This document shows, in pieces, positions 38,951-41,306 of a DNA stretch of 41,306 bases. The stretch is from Alphaproteobacteria bacterium. Its GTDB lineage: Bacteria > Pseudomonadota > Alphaproteobacteria > JAJUGE01. The translations under genes were made by a program, and so were the position numbers. Each line of letters opens with the position of its first letter. Position 1 is the stretch's first letter. Below the pieces are notes generated by a model that was not told the origin of the DNA, did no database searches, and saw only the letters and a list, made by a program, of their open reading frames with translations. The stretch covers positions 1-41,306 of the forward strand of contig JAJUGE010000022.1 in NCBI GenBank assembly GCA_029268305.1, given 5' to 3'.

Positions 38951-38957
38951 GACGCGA

Positions 38958-38986
38958 CATATAGAGCAAGCGCTGCGGCAGGTCAT
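38958..38986 (-). promoter_or_regulatory. promoter positioned for a leaderless transcript
   Basis: On the minus strand ATGACC (38986-38981), a 17-base spacer and TATATG (38963-38958). The expected transcription start, about 7 bases past the -10, coincides with the A of ATG 38950. Confidence 0.4.
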
Positions 38987-39146
38987 GCACGGAAGAGATC
39001 GAAAAGCTCGGCAGCTCGGCAAAGCCGCCTGTCGGCACGACGTCGCAGGTCACGCGATCGCACTGCGACCCGCCGACTGCGCTTGTAGCAGAGGCGAAGC
39101 GGCGTTGTGATGGGCCGCAACGACACGACAAGGGGGAGGAAGCGTG

Positions 39147-40313
39147 ATGAAGGACCGATCGGCCGTCGACGCGGTCCTGCGGGAGGCCGTGGACGCCGGG
39201 GCAGTAGCGGGCGTGGTCGCGATGGCCTCGGATGCGAGCGGGAACATCTATGAAGGCGCATTCGGCCGCCGCGGTACCGCCGACGACCAGCCGATGACCG
39301 CCGACACGGTGTTCTGGATCGCCTCGATGACGAAGGCGATCACCGGGGCGGCGTGCATGCAGCTCGTCGAACAGGGCCGGATCGGGCTCGACGACGATTG
39401 CGGCCGTATCGTTCCCGCCCTCGCGCACCCGAAGGTGCTGGACGGCTTCGATGCCGAGAGCAAGCCGCGCCTCCGCCCCGCCCGCGGCGAGATCACGCTG
39501 CGCCGGCTTCTCACCCACACCGCCGGCTTCGTCTACGACATGTGGAACGAGAACATGCGCAAATGGACGGAGCATACCGGCCTCTCGCGCATCCGCACCT
39601 TCCAGCATCCGGCCGATTGCGCCCCGCTGGGCTTCGACCCCGGCACCAGATGGGAGTACGGCCTCAACATCGATTGGGCCGGCAAGGTGCTGGAGGCGCT
39701 GGCGGGCACATCGATCGACGCCTACACCCACGAGCATGTCTGTGCACCGCTCGGCATGAACTCGACGGGTTACATGCTCCGGCCGGAAGTGGAGGCGCGC
39801 CTCGCCGGCATGCACCGGCGCCGTCCGGATGGCACGCTCGAACCGATGCAGTTCCGGCCGCCGCAGATCGCCGGCGAGTTCCTGGGCGGCGGCGGCCTCT
39901 ACGGCACTGCGGGCGACTATATGCGCTTCGCCCGCATGATCCTCCGCAAGGGAGAGCTCGACGGCGTGCGGGTGCTCCCGCCGGAGACGGTCGAGCTGAT
40001 GAGCCGGAACCACATCGGCGATCTCGACGTCCGGCCCCTGCCGACGGCGATTCCGGAGACCAGCAACCCGGTCGATTTCCTGCCGGGCATTCGCAAAAAG
40101 TGGGGCCTCACCTTCCTGATCAACATGGAAGACGTGCCGGGACGGCGGAAGGCCGGCAGCCTCTCCTGGGCAGGCCTGCGCAACACCTACTATTGGATCG
40201 ATCCACAGAGCGGCATCGCCGGCACGATCATGACCCAGGTGACGCCGTTCGCCGATCCCAAGGTCCTCGACCTCTACGAGGCCTTCGAGCAGAGCATCTA
40301 TAGCTCACTCTGA
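39147..40313 (+). CDS. serine hydrolase of the beta-lactamase class C / esterase family
   Basis: A 388-residue protein with the penicillin-binding fold. The nucleophile motif SxxK is Ser60-Met-Thr-Lys63 in WIASMTKAITGAACMQLVE. The second motif is a Tyr in TRWEYGLNIDWAGKVLEAL. LLTHTAGFVYDMWNENMRKW and GGGGLYGTAGDYMRFARMIL are typical family blocks. There is no signal peptide, so it is probably cytoplasmic and more likely an esterase or amidase than a beta-lactamase. GGGGGAGGA ends 6 bases before ATG 39147, which I prefer to the GTG directly before it. Confidence 0.9.
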   Translation: MKDRSAVDAVLREAVDAGAVAGVVAMASDASGNIYEGAFGRRGTADDQPMTADTVFWIASMTKAITGAACMQLVEQGRIGLDDDCGRIVPALAHPKVLDGFDAESKPRLRPARGEITLRRLLTHTAGFVYDMWNENMRKWTEHTGLSRIRTFQHPADCAPLGFDPGTRWEYGLNIDWAGKVLEALAGTSIDAYTHEHVCAPLGMNSTGYMLRPEVEARLAGMHRRRPDGTLEPMQFRPPQIAGEFLGGGGLYGTAGDYMRFARMILRKGELDGVRVLPPETVELMSRNHIGDLDVRPLPTAIPETSNPVDFLPGIRKKWGLTFLINMEDVPGRRKAGSLSWAGLRNTYYWIDPQSGIAGTIMTQVTPFADPKVLDLYEAFEQSIYSSL

Positions 40314-40349
40314 TCCGATGGCCCGAGCCGGTGGTGCCGCAACGCCGCC

Positions 40350-41117
40350 TCACTCTGCGAAAAAGGCGAGATGCCGCGCCCGCTCGGGATCGCCCTCCGG
40401 CGTCAGCCCGGCGATCTCGAGCACCAGTTTGGCCAGGATGGCACGGGCGAAGTCGTCGAACCCTTCGGCCGGGACGGTGAACGCGCCGGAACCGCCGATG
40501 ACGTTCTTCTCGTAATACTCGTCGAGATTGGTCGCAGCCGGCCAACCGCCGCCGGGCGACGGCCGCTTGTTGAGGATCGGCAGCCCGTTGATCGTGATCC
40601 CCGCAGCGACCGCATCGTCGCGTGCTGCAGTCACTTGCCGGCCGCGATTGTTGTAGCCGTCGCCCGAGATGTCGATCACCTGCCGGGTTCCGCGGTAGCC
40701 GTTGCCGTCGAACAACGCGACCGAATAATCGATGGCGGCGCTGATCGACGTCCACCGCCCCGTCCGGAACGGCAGGTCCGCGAGGCCGCTGACGAACGCT
40801 CTGGCGGATTCGGCATCATCCACCATGGCCCAGTCGATCAGAGTCTCCTGGTGGTCGTCGCCCGACCATTCCACATACGCTACCGCGATCCGCCCGAGCG
40901 GGCCGGACTGCACGGCCGCGACCACCTCCGGACTGCTCATGGCGGCGAGGTAGCCCTGGCGCTGCAGGGTCGCCTCGTCTTCGTCCACGCTTCCGGAGAT
41001 GTCGACGGCGAGGACCAGTTCGAGGTCGACTTGCACCGGTTGTGCAGCGGCGCGGCACGTCGCTGCGACGGTGAGGAACATGACGAGGGCGAGAGCGGGA
41101 GCAATGCGCATGACCAT
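40350..41117 (-). CDS. exported DUF1194 (von Willebrand A-like) protein
   Basis: A 255-residue protein with a signal peptide (MRIAPALALVMFLTVAATCRAAAQ). A VWA-like domain follows, with the MIDAS-type motif LAVDISGSVDEDEATLQRQG and later TSISAAIDYSV and VIDISGDGYNNRGRQV; these match the DUF1194 family. The metal-binding DxSxS is intact, so it may bind a divalent metal and a partner protein in the periplasm. The function is unknown. ATG 41117 is chosen because GGAGG lies 8 bases upstream. It is convergent with the serine hydrolase. Confidence 0.88.
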   Translation of the reverse strand: MVMRIAPALALVMFLTVAATCRAAAQPVQVDLELVLAVDISGSVDEDEATLQRQGYLAAMSSPEVVAAVQSGPLGRIAVAYVEWSGDDHQETLIDWAMVDDAESARAFVSGLADLPFRTGRWTSISAAIDYSVALFDGNGYRGTRQVIDISGDGYNNRGRQVTAARDDAVAAGITINGLPILNKRPSPGGGWPAATNLDEYYEKNVIGGSGAFTVPAEGFDDFARAILAKLVLEIAGLTPEGDPERARHLAFFAE

Positions 41118-41202
41118 GCCATCGGCCTCCATCCCTCGGTAGTCTGGTACGGCCCGGGAGGGTTCGGGATCGCTCCGCCTCGCCCGCTGCTCGGGCGCGC
41201 GG

Positions 41203-41306
41203 TCAGCCGGCGCCGCGGTAGATGCGCAGCGCCTCCGGCATCATCTCCTGCAGACGGCCGATCCGATCGTCCGGGCTCGGGTGCGTCGACAGGAAGGTAG
41301 GCGGTC
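41203..41306 (-). CDS. M48-family metalloprotease, C-terminal end (gene continues beyond window)
   Basis: The last 33 residues of a minus-strand gene are visible before the stop at 41203-41205. They read PTFLSTHPSPDDRIGRLQEM and then MPEALRIYRGAG. The STHPSPxDRIxxL pattern is the well-known C-terminal block of periplasmic M48 peptidases, including BepA-like proteins. The HEXXH zinc site lies outside the window. The identification rests on this one motif. Confidence 0.65.
   Translation of the reverse strand, partial: PPTFLSTHPSPDDRIGRLQEMMPEALRIYRGAG

Overview
The window is a GC-rich bacterial chromosome segment, gene-dense on both strands, with no stretch over about 200 bases lacking a gene. 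The gene content points to an alphaproteobacterium, probably of Rhodospirillales type. The clues are a CpdR-like receiver gene behind a CtrA-type box, a GGAAC-N17-GTT promoter of the EcfG general-stress kind, the tlpA / argH-lipoprotein-lysA-TIGR02302 block, the twin-transmembrane-protein / cobalamin adenosyltransferase / etfBA / 3-hydroxyacyl-CoA dehydrogenase block, and a zinc-ribbon (MJ0042) gene beside ftsEX. Species is not determinable from the sequence alone. I found no tRNA, rRNA, CRISPR array, insertion sequence or prophage gene.

Layout. Bases 1-5720 hold the 3' end of an AsmA-like gene and then an accessory catabolic set: luciferase-like monooxygenase, MaoC hydratase, CaiB/BaiF CoA-transferase, enoyl-CoA hydratase-family protein and TauD-type dioxygenase. 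Dispersed palindromic repeats separate some of these genes. Bases 5728-9302 are a tight minus-strand operon: M20 amidohydrolase, pyrE, an unrecognised multi-pass membrane protein and a metallophosphoesterase. Bases 9375-14304 hold a SAM methyltransferase and a convergent two-gene RND efflux pump (adaptor plus transporter) with no outer-membrane channel gene. Bases 14465-19413 are amino-acid biosynthesis: metX-metW on the minus strand, divergent from a chorismate mutase / hisC / prephenate dehydrogenase operon.

Bases 19417-24810 hold a DUF2125 protein, a ChaC-like gamma-glutamylcyclotransferase, a PRC-barrel and CsbD stress pair, and a B12-dependent ribonucleotide reductase. Bases 24871-29214 are the ftsE-ftsX-ydcF-plsC chain, the zinc-ribbon/DUF3426 protein and the CpdR-like regulator. 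Bases 29232-35109 are the argH-lptM-lysA-TIGR02302 operon and divergent tlpA. Bases 35279-38950 are beta-oxidation and electron-transfer genes (etfB-etfA-hbd), the cobalamin adenosyltransferase that would feed B12-dependent enzymes such as the reductase at 22582-24810, and a twin-transmembrane protein. The right end has a serine hydrolase, a DUF1194 protein and the last codons of an M48 protease.

Most of the window is ordinary core chromosome, and I see no clearly new multi-gene defence or mobile system. The points most worth checking are regulatory and architectural. They are the EcfG-like promoter before csbD/PRC, the CtrA-like box before cpdR, the translationally coupled amidohydrolase-pyrE-membrane protein operon, the chorismate mutase with a dehydratase-like tail, the back-to-back metX/aro promoters, a candidate leaderless gene, and two families of dispersed palindromes.
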